This document shows positions 52,079-63,230 of a stretch of DNA of 64,000 bases, in pieces. Within the stretch, counting starts at the first letter, position 1. The number at the start of each line of letters is the position of its first letter. Where the stretch lies: positions 1-64,000 of the forward strand of contig QRDG01000964.1 of the NCBI GenBank assembly GCA_012064385.1, written 5' to 3'. The translations under genes and the position numbers were made by a program. This DNA is from Puccinellia tenuiflora. Taxonomy: Eukaryota; Streptophyta; Magnoliopsida; Poales; Poaceae. The notes under the pieces are model-generated. The model made no database searches. It saw only the letters and a list, made by a program, of their open reading frames with translations, and was not told where the DNA came from.

Positions 52079-52339
52079 TTACAGTCCGACGCCAAGAAGC
52101 AACCTTCCCGCGAGCCGGAAGCCGCCGGCGAGCAGCCCACGACCTTCGAACATCATCCGGCCGGCACCGCTCTCACCGCCTGACTCCGGCGCCGGCGCGA
52201 ATCCGGGAGACGGTGCTGGTGACATCGCCGTGAGGAGCAGACGGCGCGCGTCGGCGGTGGGTAGCGCGACGGCCAGACAGCCGGCGAGGAGCAGGGCGAG
52301 CAGGCAGGTGGTGGCAAGGCTCATCGACAGGACGAACAT
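52079..52339 (-). CDS. Small secreted-peptide-like protein, open copy (F) of the tandem family
   Basis: An 86-codon minus-strand ORF. Residues 1-31 look like a signal peptide: MFVLSMSL, a Leu/Ala-rich core (CLLALLLAGCLAVAL) and a plausible cleavage after TADA. A Pro/Ser/Gly-rich spacer (SPAPSPGFAPAPESGG) follows, then the C-terminal block MMFEGRGLLAGGFRLAGR ending LLLGVGL. That block is the part also readable in the decayed copies A and B, in frames different from their N-termini. I chose the ATG at 52339 because it aligns with the ATGs of the other copies. No TATA box is visible within 110 bp upstream, unlike copies A, B and C'. No family is recognised. A secreted signalling or defence peptide would fit, but that is inference. 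Confidence 0.55.
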   Translation of the reverse strand: MFVLSMSLATTCLLALLLAGCLAVALPTADARRLLLTAMSPAPSPGFAPAPESGGESGAGRMMFEGRGLLAGGFRLAGRLLLGVGL

Positions 52340-53394
52340 TTTGATTCGCCTGTGTCCCGTACGTACTGCTAGATTTGTCTTGCGTGTGCCTGTCAGTTTA
52401 GCAGAACGCGTCGCCGCGTCGTGATGGAGTCATACGTGCCATGATTCGCGGGACTCAAATCAATGAAATGCTTGGGAGATCGATCATGCCAGCGCCCTTG
52501 AGCATCCATGAGGCCATGATGCACGTTGGTTCGGCATATACATGGGCGGCATACACGTTCGTTTCGCATGTCGCTTACCACCTTTAAGACGTCGCCTTGA
52601 AGATCTCGATTCCCTCGATCCGCTCTTCTTGGTGGGCTGGTCACGCATGGCATTGCGGTAGGCAGGTGTCTAACGCGCGACGGGTCGTTTTGTGTGGAAT
52701 CGAACACGGCAACGATGATGATGATAATGAGTGATGAGTAATGTTTTGGTCGCAGAAAGGCTTCGATAGTCGGCTTTTGTTCTGGCGTGTTTGATTGTTC
52801 CTCGTGTGGGAATATCCTACTACGAAGTCAGAGTTGCGTCGCATTGTTCGAGTGGTGACGATTACCCGCTACGGACGGCCCGGATGTGATCACATGAAGA
52901 TCTTCATCGACGCGGGTCTGCATATCTTCTCTCTAGAGATCGTCATCACTGTTGGAGCTGCCAGTCTCTACGTGGAAGGTAGACTATTTTTTGCATGGGC
53001 TGGTGTGGGCTTCACGAGGCCGGTTTAACGAGCATGTCTTCAGTAGTCCTTTTTCGATGATGTTGGAGTCGCTAGGGTTTGAGGATGAGCGAGGACAATG
53101 ACACTGAGGTGTGTAGCTTGTGTTGGTAACCAGCTTTGTTGAGTGTGCCATTGAGGCAGCCGGGTTTCATGATGGTCTTTGTGATGGTATTTCCTCATCT
53201 ATTCGCTAAGAAACCAGACAATTCTCTTCTTTTTAATTAATGGTATGAATCAAATCTTTTGCGTCCCTTTTAGGGAAAAAAACTCGCTAGCTCTTCTCAC
53301 TTGCCTGTTTGTAGATACATTGAGGAATTGAAGGAGTATGGAAAGCAAAGTATTTTTCAGACGAGGACTAATGCTAGCACGAGTTCAGCCCAGA
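52340..53394. other. Intergenic sequence between unit F and LINE debris
   Basis: Short ORFs only. The part from about 52990 (CACGAGGCCGG...) to 53280, with TTTAATTAATGGTATGAATC and an A-run at 53275, looks like the 3' end of a degraded non-LTR element. I cannot show this firmly. Confidence 0.4.
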
Positions 53395-53790
53395 ACATGG
53401 CATGGAAATCACCTCACTCGGGTTGGGTTTAGATCAATGTGGACAGGGGATTCCTTGCCCTATTGCCTGTGGGGTGGGGGGCATCTGTTTGCCCCCATGA
53501 TGGTACGTTTCTAGGCACCCTCTTCCTAGTCGTCGGAGGCTTAATGGTTCGGGTATTTCAGCTACCTCAAAGCCATTGCGTGGTAAGAAATACTTGCACT
53601 TCCTGAAGATCCGGCGCAGCAGCGGATATTAATTTGATTAATTGACTCAGAAGCAAAGCAAGTGGTGGGTGATATTACGAATCGAACAGGTGGAGCTTAA
53701 TGCCTCGAGTTACATGAGTATTTTCTCAGTCAAGATCAAAGCCGCTATTATCAATAAAGGGTGGGAATGTTTCTATAAAATAAAAACTGG
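53395..53790 (+). mobile_element. LINE RNase H remnant
   Basis: Split over frames, the plus strand reads MAWKSPHSGWV.INVDRGF, then EILALPEDPAQQRI and EAKQVVGDITNRTGG. This is the pattern of the RNase H-like end of plant LINE polyproteins (GW.K.NVDG.F, EALALA, SD...VV.DI). Heavily decayed, without ends or TSD. Confidence 0.5.
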
Positions 53791-53795
53791 CCAGT

Positions 53796-54540
53796 GAGCT
53801 GAGGGAGCGGAAGCTAAACCTACATCGGAAGACAAGCACAGTGGATGACAATGCCTCTTTTTTGCGTGAACGCAGACGTCATATTGATATATCACACGGT
53901 CAGATCTGTTGGTCCTACATTGTTGTGGCCTGACTTATGGCCAATTGATACCCCGCACACCTTGCCTGAGTTACGACAAATTCTGATGCTCGTGATGCAC
54001 CTTGCCGCTGAAGGCCCCCGTCAGGTCTATTTGATGGGTGGCATCCCGAATTGCTCGACCCCAGTGACACGGAGACGATTCCTCAATCTTGAGACGGGTT
54101 AAGATACATACATCCTTGTACCCACGGAGAACAAGTTGATCATCCGAGAACACCGAACAGAAGCTTAGAGGGACTCCCAGAAGCAAGGTGAACATTGGGA
54201 CGATTGGAGTATAGTAGGTCTAGCGAGCGATGGACTTCTAAGTACTGATGTCTCCTATTCCCCGATTCCTAAATTTTCCCATTTTTTCCGTGTTTTTTTG
54301 CCACATCACTCCGAGCCAGCTAGCTAACAATTTAGCTGTGTTTGCTGGACAAGTGTATCGGGTAGAGAACTTGCTATTACCAGTGTGAGAAAGAACATTA
54401 GGCTAGCCCTGTATCTATATATATTACACACACCAACGTTGTATTACCACATGGTTGAAGGTTGGTCTGCATGTACTCTTTCGCGTTGATAACATGATAT
54501 AAATGATAGTAGCTGGCAATTAAATAGATGAGACTTTCAT
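53796..54540. repeat. Array unit G, truncated by a CACTA end
   Basis: It starts GCTGAGGGAGCGGAAGCTAA like unit D and carries the AT-rich array block. It stops at GACTTTCAT where the CACTA terminus begins. No gene. Confidence 0.75.
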
Positions 54541-55308
54541 CACTAGTACATCCAGCAATTTAAGACCCCACAATCACATACGGTTTTAATAAAATCGTAA
54601 CAAATTACTCATCCAACAGACCTAGCTATATTCTAATCAGAATCATTTTAAAAAATTTAGCTTAAAATGCATAAAAAGGGGTATTTTCTCCTATGCATTG
54701 CACGCGATTTGCATAGAAAAATGGTGTGTGACGTAAGAGAAAATCGCATATGGTTTTTTCAAGAAAAAAGTGTGTGATGTATGAGGGAAAACCGCATACG
54801 GTTTTAAGCAAATGTGTTTGATGCACCATATGGAAATTTTCATCATAATGGTCCATGTTCAGCAAAAATGCGCCTTTTTCAAACAAAACAATATTGCCAA
54901 AGTTTTATTCCAAATTGTTTACAAAGAATTTCCTGCTCCATTTTCTAAGTACGATAAATGGTTTTTTTTTTGTAAAGAGGGTCTAAAGAATACGGTGCAA
55001 AATAGCGTTAATCCAATTTTCACTCAATGTATTTACCAAATTTGATGGAGAATCCCCAAATCTTATTAATTTTCTTGTTTCTACCTACTTGCGCCCATTT
55101 AAATGACATTATCGCTATTTGCAAAAATTAAATTCGAGCTTGAACTATAAGTGTGTAATTGTTTGCCTCCAAAAATTATTCTAATATTCACATGTAGTGG
55201 TTTTATCACTGAACCACTGAGAATTTGTACGATTCAATCTCTTTCTAGGAATAGTCATTCCGAAGATTTGACTTTTTTCTGAAATAAAATCAAAGAAAAT
55301 GAAAAAGT
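54541..55308. mobile_element. CACTA terminus and adjoining sequence
   Basis: CACTAGTACATCC begins at 54541, after CAT (54538-54540). Subterminal motifs recur within 300 bp: CGCATA(C/T)GGTTTT, CGCATATGGTTTTTT, CATACGGTTTTAA and GTGTGTGA. No second end was found, and the right limit is unclear. The AT-rich 55040-55308 holds nothing else recognised. Confidence 0.6.
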
Positions 55309-56598
55309 TTAAAAAATGCAACCCTTTGATGACCTACAAGTGTAGGGTACTATCGTAATCCTTTCGATATTCTGATTCACCTGCATAAAAGTATTATTAC
55401 TCTCCACATAAGCAAAATCTTTATTATTATTAGTAACAGTGAGAGTGGGACTATCATATAGAACCTGGACATGATAGACTAATTGTATATTAGAAAGATG
55501 GTGTTCAGTAGGGGAGTAATAATTATGACAAGTTTCATAAGGATTATTATAATTATCATTTATGGCATAGTTATCATCACAATAATCATCAAAAACTGGA
55601 GGCATAATATCATCATTAACAAAGGGATAGTCATCTTTCCAAGCATATATATTTGCAAACAAGTCATCATCATGTTTACTAGCAAAAGAATTTTTAGCTA
55701 TCTCATCATTAATAGCAAAAGGATTTGCAAATACCTCATCCCCAAGCTTAGGGTTTACCACATTATGATTAGAAGAAACATGGATATTACCAATAGTATA
55801 ACAATCATTAATGTCATCATTTTCAAAGTTGGTACCAAAAAGATTTTCAAGATCATAAGTAGTATTATCATTTTCCCAATCATGATCATTACAATAAGTA
55901 ACAGGCATAACATAATCTTCTTCAATAGTGCCTACGGACTTAACATCAAGATAATAATGAATACAATCAAGTGGATCATCTTCAATAATTTTTTATTCAT
56001 ACTCATTTGGAACAACCATGAGGGGAGCAACATGCTTAGGGTATGATACCGTTTCCTCTTTCTTTTTACTATTCCCCCTCTTCTTCTTCTTCACCGGCAC
56101 CTTAGGAGGGAGTGGTTGAAAGGAAGCTTCTCCACATAATCTGATTCATCATTAGAAATAACAGGAGAAACTTGGGAGAATTTCTCCCTTTCATTAGTGG
56201 CAACATAAGAAACATTTTTCCTTTCATACTTTGGTAAAGTGTCATTCTTTCTAATTTTTCCTATGTAAGCATTTTCGTGGCAATGCACAACACAATAGAA
56301 ATAGCAGCCCGGCAGAATGGTTTTTATCCCCAAAGTACTCATATCTAACCAAGAATATTTTTCTGATAACTCTTCACACCCCAAAAATAAATTAAGTTCA
56401 TCATAAATATCAGAGGTGATCATGTTATCACAAAACCGGCTAATAGTTCTATCATGGAAGTGCAAGTATTGGAAATTAAAGTGACCTTCTTTATTGCAAA
56501 GTTCACAAATAAAAGGATAGAGGTCATTTACTTCTCTAGCAAATCTATACGTCTTATAAGATAAAACCCCACTAGAGGATCTTTTAATTTGTGTCTAT
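55309..56598 (-). pseudogene. Athila-like Gypsy gag region, distal part
   Basis: Two minus-strand open pieces. 56465-56091 continues upstream as a frame reading FAREVNDLYPFICELCNKEGH, a zinc-finger-like C..C...GH, then CDNMITSDIYDELNLFLGCEEL. 55908-55309 is very Asn/Asp-rich (NDHDWENDNTTYDLENLFGT, DDYCDDNYAIND), a composition and pattern common in Athila-type Gypsy elements of Triticeae. The last residues (from about 55375 leftward) come from unrelated sequence. The matching proximal part lies at 58046-63220 beyond an insertion. Non-functional. Confidence 0.65.
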
Positions 56599-58045
56599 CT
56601 TAAGATGCAACACATCCACATCATCTCATATTCACAACCGTCTGATTCTAAACGTCTTCTTATTTCCGACCGTCCGATCGCATGTTAACCCATTTTGGTG
56701 TTTCACCACCGTGCCATGTGGTTCAGTTACCACTCCTTGGCTTCCCTGCATTTTGCTCTCTTCCACTTTTCCCAGCATGTAGTCAATTCCTCCGTAAGGC
56801 GCACAGTTTAACTGTTGAAGCCTCTAAATAGTAATCACCTCGGCTCCTCCCATTCCCGGACGTTTTTCCCACTTCAAAATCTGCATTGAGCACTCTCGCC
56901 GCTTCACCTCCCAGTCCCACTACTGGCAGGTATAATAATAGCGTATTGAATTGATGCACTAGCCAAATAATCCAAAAGTCCGAATTGATGGAAAGGGCTA
57001 GGTAATATATTTAACACTTTCCCTCACGTCTAGGCTGGACAAATGGGAAGACACTAGACGTGGGATAGATGGGAGGCCGTAACTATTTTTAGATTAAATA
57101 GTGCGGAAGCCGGGGCTTGAACTTGAGACCTCCTGGCTCTGATACCATATTGAATTAATGCACTAGCCAAATAATCCAAAAGTCCGAACTGATAGAAAGA
57201 GCTAGGTAATATAATTAACAGAACTGACTGGGCGCCTCCACCTCACTGACTTCATTTTTTTCTTTTCTACCTAGCATGGGGCATCCGAGCCTGCACGTAC
57301 TTCAGGTCCATCTATTGGAGAGACGCTAGACAGGGCCTGTTGCCATGCAGTGAAGAGTTGGCAGCTTCGTCGAGTTCCTTTGAGCAGAAATATATGTCTA
57401 CAACGAAGCCGCGTGTTAATATGCCTGCCGTATGTTCCCTACAATTTCTAATGACACTAGCAGTGTTACAGGTTAGTTATCTCCTCTTGAGCGCTCAATG
57501 AGTAGGCACTAAACATGTCCAGTCTTTCTCTCCAAATGGCAGGATGCAGTCTACAACATGCTGGATGCCTCCAAGGCTCTGACGACTTTAATTTGGGCAT
57601 AGAAATGCTTCTCTGTATCATAAGCAAAATCATCCGTAATACACATGTAATTTTTCTTTCTCCTAAATTACTAAATTTTCTTATATGTATAATTGTATTG
57701 CTCTCATTCTTGGTGCAGCATGCAAAATATACACCAATGTCCAATTGCGTCGTCCTCCACCGGTACCCTGTATCATGGACCTCAATCAATGTTTTTTTTG
57801 GTGGATAACGCTGATAAACTGCTCCTTTGGATAGAAAGGCACAACGAAACTTCTTCATGATTTGTCAACCAAATCCAAATGACAGTTTATATGTATGCAT
57901 GAATCACAATGATCAAGATCCCCAATATTCTTCTTACAAAATGTAGATGGCCGCTAATGTTTCAGGTATACAAAGATGTCTTCGAAATATTGCAATCATG
58001 TTGAGTTTGATGAATGGATTATAAGGAGATTGATACATCCTTAAG
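56599..58045. mobile_element. Inferred 1.4-kb insertion in the Athila-like gag, class unknown
   Basis: The gag-like reading is interrupted here. The ends are loosely inverted: CTTAAGATG at 56599 and ACATCCTTAAG ending at 58045. No TSD is clear and no transposase is seen. It contains a SMART element (56944-57220). A 130-codon minus ORF (57466-57858) and a 97-codon plus ORF overlap each other and are not recognised. Confidence 0.4.
56944..57220 (-). mobile_element. SMART/TRIM-type miniature LTR retrotransposon (copy 2)
   Basis: 277 bp on the minus strand. Terminal repeats are 56944-57016 and 57148-57220 (73 bp each). The PBS is the exact initiator tRNA-Met form TGGTATCAGAGC (57136-57147). The element contains the same GGAGGTCTCAAGTTCAAGCC block as copy 1. 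No clear TSD. Better preserved in the PBS than 40109-40380. Confidence 0.9.
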
Positions 58046-58112
58046 TGTGGATTTTCATATAGAGGTTGTTGTTGTTGGAATGGCTTAAATATGATTTGTT
58101 TATTTCCCCTTT

Positions 58113-58117
58113 ACTAT
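58113..58117. repeat. TSD of the solo-LTR-like element, left copy
   Basis: ACTAT, repeated at 61994-61998. Confidence 0.85.
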
Positions 58118-61100
58118 TGTAATGCCCCGGTCCCCAAATTAGAAATTGCTTGTTATTTTTATTTTTGCATCATGACATCATCATCATCATATCACCTTGC
58201 ATTTTTTTCAACAAAAAAAAAAGATATATTATTTTAGCTAAACTATTTTTGTTTTGCAAATTAATCCTCGGATTTAATAAATCCATCACTCCCTCCTTTT
58301 CTAATTTTCAAGCGAACCTCTAAAATAATATTTGGAAAATATTTGTGAAGCTATTTCAAATAAAAAAATAAAGCTTTTGAAATTATATTTGGCAAAACCC
58401 CTTCTTTCTTTTCTTTTCCCTATTTTCTTTTCCCTCAATTCTTTGTATCTCTCTTTTTCTGGAAATTAGGTTTTTCCCTAATTTCTTATCAGGCCGTGGA
58501 GCCATCTGTCTCCTCTCCCCAAGCTAGCAGCAGCCCACCTTGGGCCCGAAGCCAACCCAGCCCATCTCCTTCTCCCCTGTCGTCTTGCACTTCTCACGCA
58601 GGAGGCGTGAGAGCCCCTCATGGCTGGCGTCACCCACCACCACCGGCGCCTCCCTCCTCCTTTCCCCTCTCGTTTTTAAGCCGCTCCCCTCCCCTCCAAG
58701 GAAAACCCTAGCCCCTCTCCCCTTCCCCATCTGCCGCCGCCACCCTCCTTCCCCTTCTCTTCTCCCTCTCCCTCCTCTTGTTTTTCTTTCCCACCGAGAA
58801 ACCACCACCGGAGCTTCACCGTCGCCGCCGCTATGGACGCGTCGAAGGCAACCTGAACGCGTCATCCTGTCCGCCTAGACTTCTTCATCGAGCCAGTGCA
58901 AGGAATTGGGGTATCTCCTCCGAAATTGAGCGGAGCATGCTCAACGTCCTCATCTCCTACAGTCGCCGCCGCGGACGATTTCGTCGCCGACGGTCCTCCC
59001 CAAGCTTCCCCGTCATGTCTAGGAGCTGCCCCAACGTATTCTTCCTCGACTACGCTGAAGAACCCGAGCAGGAGCCGCCCCGGAGCGTCGCCAAGGTCGC
59101 CGTCCCCGTCGTCTTCTACCTCCGTCCGTGAGGAGCACGGCTCACGTCCACCTCATCCTCCCGCCGTGGTGGTCGACCTCGAGCTTCCACGCCTACACCA
59201 GCACCTCCCCGGTGAGCTTCTCCTCCGATCCCCTCCCTTCCCCATCTCGATCTCGTCCCATCCATGTTGTTCCCCGGCGCGGACTCCTGATCACCATGGC
59301 AACGAGCTCGTGCTCGAGCTGCTGCTCATGTCGCGCCCTGCCTACACGCTCTCTATCACACACCTGCACCTTGCACACGCACGCACCAGCACACCCAGCT
59401 GCACCCTGCCCATCGAGCTTGCGCACACGCACGTCAGGCACCAGCAGCGCCCCGCTGCATCTTGTCGTCGTCGTTCTCTGAAAACTGAAGTCTGCATCTT
59501 TGTTGTCTTGAAATTCAGTTAACAGCGACACTTCGCTTCATCTACCTTCCGAGTCTGCTCCTATCACAACCCCAGCAGTAGCCCAGTGGCCGCGACCTTG
59601 CTTCCATCCCGAATCAGCCCAAGTTCGATTCCCAGGCAGAGCAATGTACCTCCCCTTTTCCTCTTTTTATTCAGTTAACGCCGCTCCTATTCCCTCTTGT
59701 AAAATTCGAATCCACATTCTACCACCAGCAGCGAGTTAGCCCAGTGGCTTGCTCTCTTCTCCTCTGTCCAGATCGGCCCAAGTTCAAATCCCCGAGGCTG
59801 CAATGCCCCCTCCTTTTCTGTTTTAATTTTTATTTTGCAAATTATGTTTTAACTCATATCTTCTAATCTATAAGTCCAAATTAAAAATGTCATATATGAA
59901 TTTTTATCAGAAAAATGTGTAGAATTTGAATTTGACATCCATGCTCATGTTTGCATCATGTATCTTGCACCTTAGTTGAGTTTTGCATTTCACCTAAATA
60001 ATTAAATATGGAATGTGTGGGGTTTAATTAAATTGTTAACCCGGTTCCATTTAATTTTGTGTAGCTCACCAATGCATTGTTCATACTTGCTAACAACATT
60101 TAATTTGGATGTTTAGAAAAATAACTTGAACCTTATAATTAAATATCGGAATCTCGGTTCTGTTTAATTTGGTTAAGTTGCATTTCTCATATCTTGCCAT
60201 GTCATGCAATCATGTCATCAACATGCCGGTTCTTTTGTCGTGGTAGTAAAATGCATCTTTTATGTTTCCGGTGTTTGTTGCTTCTTCGGGAATAGGACGT
60301 TGAGTTGATGTGAGCAACGACAAGTTCTGCTACCTCTACCGGATTGCAGGCAAGTGATACTCCCTTGCTATCTTCGCTTGTTTTCTGCCTCTCACTCGTC
60401 CTATCTTTTGTTCCTTGCTAGCCTTATATTGCGATGCTTGTGTCCCGATCCTATTTGCATGTTTCCCTTGCAGCCCTGATATGCCACCACCCCCACATCC
60501 TACTACCATGTTGCTTGTTTATCTTGTTGGCCTTGCGAGTCATAGTGCATGCTTAGGTTGTTTTGCTCGAGTCTTGTTCTAGTCATGCTTTAATATGTTA
60601 GTTGGGTTAATTCACATGATAATCTATAATGTTTGGCGATGGGATATAATTAATAAAGATAAGGCACCGGCAGAAGGCCAATCGTGGTGATTTGTTCTGC
60701 TAGTGTCGCCTAGGACCCGAGTTCTTGTCCTCTGATCCAAGAATGAGCGCACTACCCACATGTGGGAGGAAATGGGACTCCCCTCGACCTAGTACCGGAT
60801 CTGCAGCCTTGTCCAGGGCGCTACAAGTAGTTCGGGTGTTTCCATTTGCGCGGCGCTTTACTATATTGTTGCAGGTACACGGATGGGACGCCTCCGATAC
60901 GATGATGGTTACTTACGGTAGGGTTGCGGAATGGGCGTTAACCGCATGTGGAAGGAGGGGCAATCGTATGAGTGTTCCCTCCCGAAGCCGTTCTCGCATC
61001 GGCTAGGTCCACCTCGGAGCTTCGGCCGGACTTTCAAGGTGGGTCAGACTTAGCTAGGTGGTTCCCTGGACAAGTGCGGTAGTGAAGGAAAGTGTAGCGT

Positions 61101-61993
61101 CGGATACCCTGTCGGCACACCTTAGGAAGTGTGCTAATAGCTGGCAACAAGGGTTGAAGTGCGTGTGGTTACATTTGTGCACCCCTGCAGGGTTAAATCT
61201 TTTCGAAAAGCCGTGTCCGCGGTTATGGACGACTTAGTGAAATGTGCTGGCTAACAAGATCATAGACAACTTACACCTAATGATAATAAATTGATTAGTA
61301 AGATAGAGCTACTTCAATAATAAATTATAAAATTGCCAACTGTGTGAGTGCCTTTGGGCTTGCTGCTCGTGGTTAAACGGGCTGGTAAGGAATTGGCTGG
61401 GTATGTTTGGTGTTAGTATAGTTGGTTACCTATGCGCTCTCTTACCTTCTCTCTATTAGACGAAAGTTGTAGCGTGTCTCTATAAGTTGTTAGTGCTGCT
61501 TGCCGCCGCCTCAATCGCTAACCCCTTTTCCCCGGAATTCCAGCTTTGATATCTTGTGAGTATTACTTGCCAGTACTTCTACTAGTACTGACCCCTTCGG
61601 GGCTGCTATTCCAATGCAGCCAAACAGGTTTGAAGTCTGACGACGTTAGCTTGGGAATCCCTCTGGCTAGGCTTGGCCTGGGCAGGGATATGGTGCCTTG
61701 CTTATCTTCAGGACTCTTAGTCCAATTTGTATCTTGTCCGTAGTCGGACGCTACCCGCTTCCGTTGTTATTTGGATCTTTGTATTGTATCTTTGCTCTTG
61801 ACTCGGTGAGTCGTTGTATATATGTTCTTTTGTGGGTTCCGTCGAGAACTATTGTAATGTTATCACAATTCCACCCGCATAACGTGTGTGTTGCGACGTG
61901 CACGTTATGCCTGGTGGGCGTCCTTTAGGATCGTTATTATGCGGATTGGCTGGAACGCTAAAATCTGCATAGTACCGATCTTGGGGCGTTACA
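58118..61993 (+). mobile_element. Long solo-LTR-like retroelement, 3.9 kb
   Basis: Starts TGTAATGCCCC and ends GGGGCGTTACA, so it has TG...CA ends, an 11-bp near-perfect terminal inverted repeat and a 5-bp TSD. There is no gag, pol, PBS or internal copy of the ends. I interpret it as a solo LTR of a family with very long LTRs, a size class known in Triticeae Gypsy elements; the family is not assigned. The CT-rich 58480-59520 stretch resembles promoter/leader sequence of such LTRs on the plus strand. ORFs over it (up to 208 codons) overlap in all frames and are not genes. The tRNA-like motifs at 59579-59791 are listed separately. Confidence 0.75.
59579..59791 (+). repeat. Two tRNA-like motifs (pol III A and B boxes) within the solo LTR
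   Basis: First: A-box-like TAGCCCAGTGG (59579-59589) and B-box-like AGTTCGATTCC (59622-59632). Second: TAGCCCAGTGG (59737-59747) and AGTTCAAATCC (59781-59791). Both sit in copies of a duplicated segment of about 160 bp, each preceded by a CAGCAG-type stretch. They look like tRNA- or SINE-derived heads. There is no complete cloverleaf, so I do not call tRNA genes. Confidence 0.45.
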
Positions 61994-61998
61994 ACTAT
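61994..61998. repeat. TSD of the solo-LTR-like element, right copy
   Basis: ACTAT, matching 58113-58117. Confidence 0.85.
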
Positions 61999-63230
61999 GG
62001 ACATCAACTTCTAATTTGATACTTCGTTCTGTTTTCACGAATGTCTCGCGGCAACGTGCGGGATATTCTTTTAGTTTATATAAATCCTTAAGCCATTTGC
62101 TAGTTCTTTCATGCTTATGTTGCTTACAATATTTATCTTCTTCAATCCGAGTGCTTTCACAAGGTCTATGCACTTCACAAGAATTAACATGCTGATATAA
62201 AACATTATTTGTAGAGATTGGATCATGTCTATTGCAATCATCATTAACAATTTCATTTTCTTTGCAAATGTCTTTAAAACATTCATGATGCTTGGACCAT
62301 TTCTCTTTAGGAACATTAATATGATAAGCAAGAGATTTACAGAAATTCGATAACTATTTGAGAATCAAGTCCAAACTTAGCACTGAGCTTATTAAAACTA
62401 TCTGTTTCAACAAAGGACTTAATGCAACCATGCTCATAATTTATACTTGACTCTATACCTTTGTCGATCTCCCAATCTTCAGTTTTGTGTTGAATCCTTT
62501 CAATAAGATCTCATTTAGCATCAAGCTTCTTACTTGTAAAAGTCCCCATAGAAGAAGCATCAAGAATTTCTGTGTCATGACGAGATAACCTTGCATAAAA
62601 TTTATTAACAATAATATCCTTGGAAAAGCTCATGGTTAGGGAATTTAAGCATTAATGATTTCAATCTCCCCCAAGCTTGAGCAATGCTCTCTTCGTCATG
62701 TGGACAAAAATTATAGATATAATTTCTATCTTGACGAATTTTATGAGGAGGATAAAATTTAGAGTAAAACAGAGACACAAACTCCTTCCAATCCAACAAG
62801 TGAGAATTGTGCAGTAGTCTATACCACTCTAATGCTTTGTTCTTAAGTGATAAGGAAAATAATTTCCTCATGATTACCTCTCTTGAAACACCTGTAATCT
62901 CAAACAACTCACATAATTCCTTAATATAAAGCAGATGATAACTAGGATGTACAACTCCATCTCATGCATAGCGATTACTCATACCACGATCAATTATTCC
63001 CATTGGTATTTTGAAAGGAATGCATTCAGTAGGTGGAGTACCCTTATCCACCATGGGAATGGTGCAGAGGTCACTCTCAAACAGCAAATTTAAAGGACAA
63101 CGTTCCATAAGACAAACTAGTAAAATAAAAACAAGAAACAAAAAGATATAATTGCAGGATCTAAAGAAGATACTGATGTATTTAAAATGCATACATGAAC
63201 TTTGCATTATAATACTCATATTTCAATCAT

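Larger units (their letters stand above)
58046..63230 (-). pseudogene. Athila-like Gypsy gag region, proximal part, split by a solo-LTR-like insertion
   Basis: Read leftward from about 63219: IPFKIPMGIIDRGMSNRYA, a stop, then HPSYHLL.IKELCELFEITGVSREVIMRKLFSLSLKNKALEWYRLL, LFYSKFYPPHKI, NYIYNFCPHDEESIAQAWGRLKSLMLKFPNHEL. This is the gag core of Athila-type Gypsy elements in Triticeae. Further left are decayed frames (DLIERIQHKTEDWE, a Cys/His/Lys-rich stretch, ERSIKLEVDVHS). The frame crosses the TSD of the solo LTR and resumes at 58112 as KGEINKSYLSHSNNNNLYMKIH. Several stops and shifts make it non-functional. Its LTRs and pol are not in the window. Confidence 0.75.

Noticed and set aside
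55483..56046. 187-codon plus-strand ORF rich in Ile
   Set aside because: It is the reverse shadow of the Asn/Asp-rich gag frame (55309-55908, minus), whose composition leaves the opposite strand without stops.
58496..59522. Protein-coding ORFs of 71-208 codons
   Set aside because: They overlap in several frames within a CT-rich part of a solo-LTR-like element and show no recognisable domain.
59579..59791. tRNA genes
   Set aside because: Only A- and B-box-like motifs are present; I could not fold a cloverleaf or find an acceptor stem.
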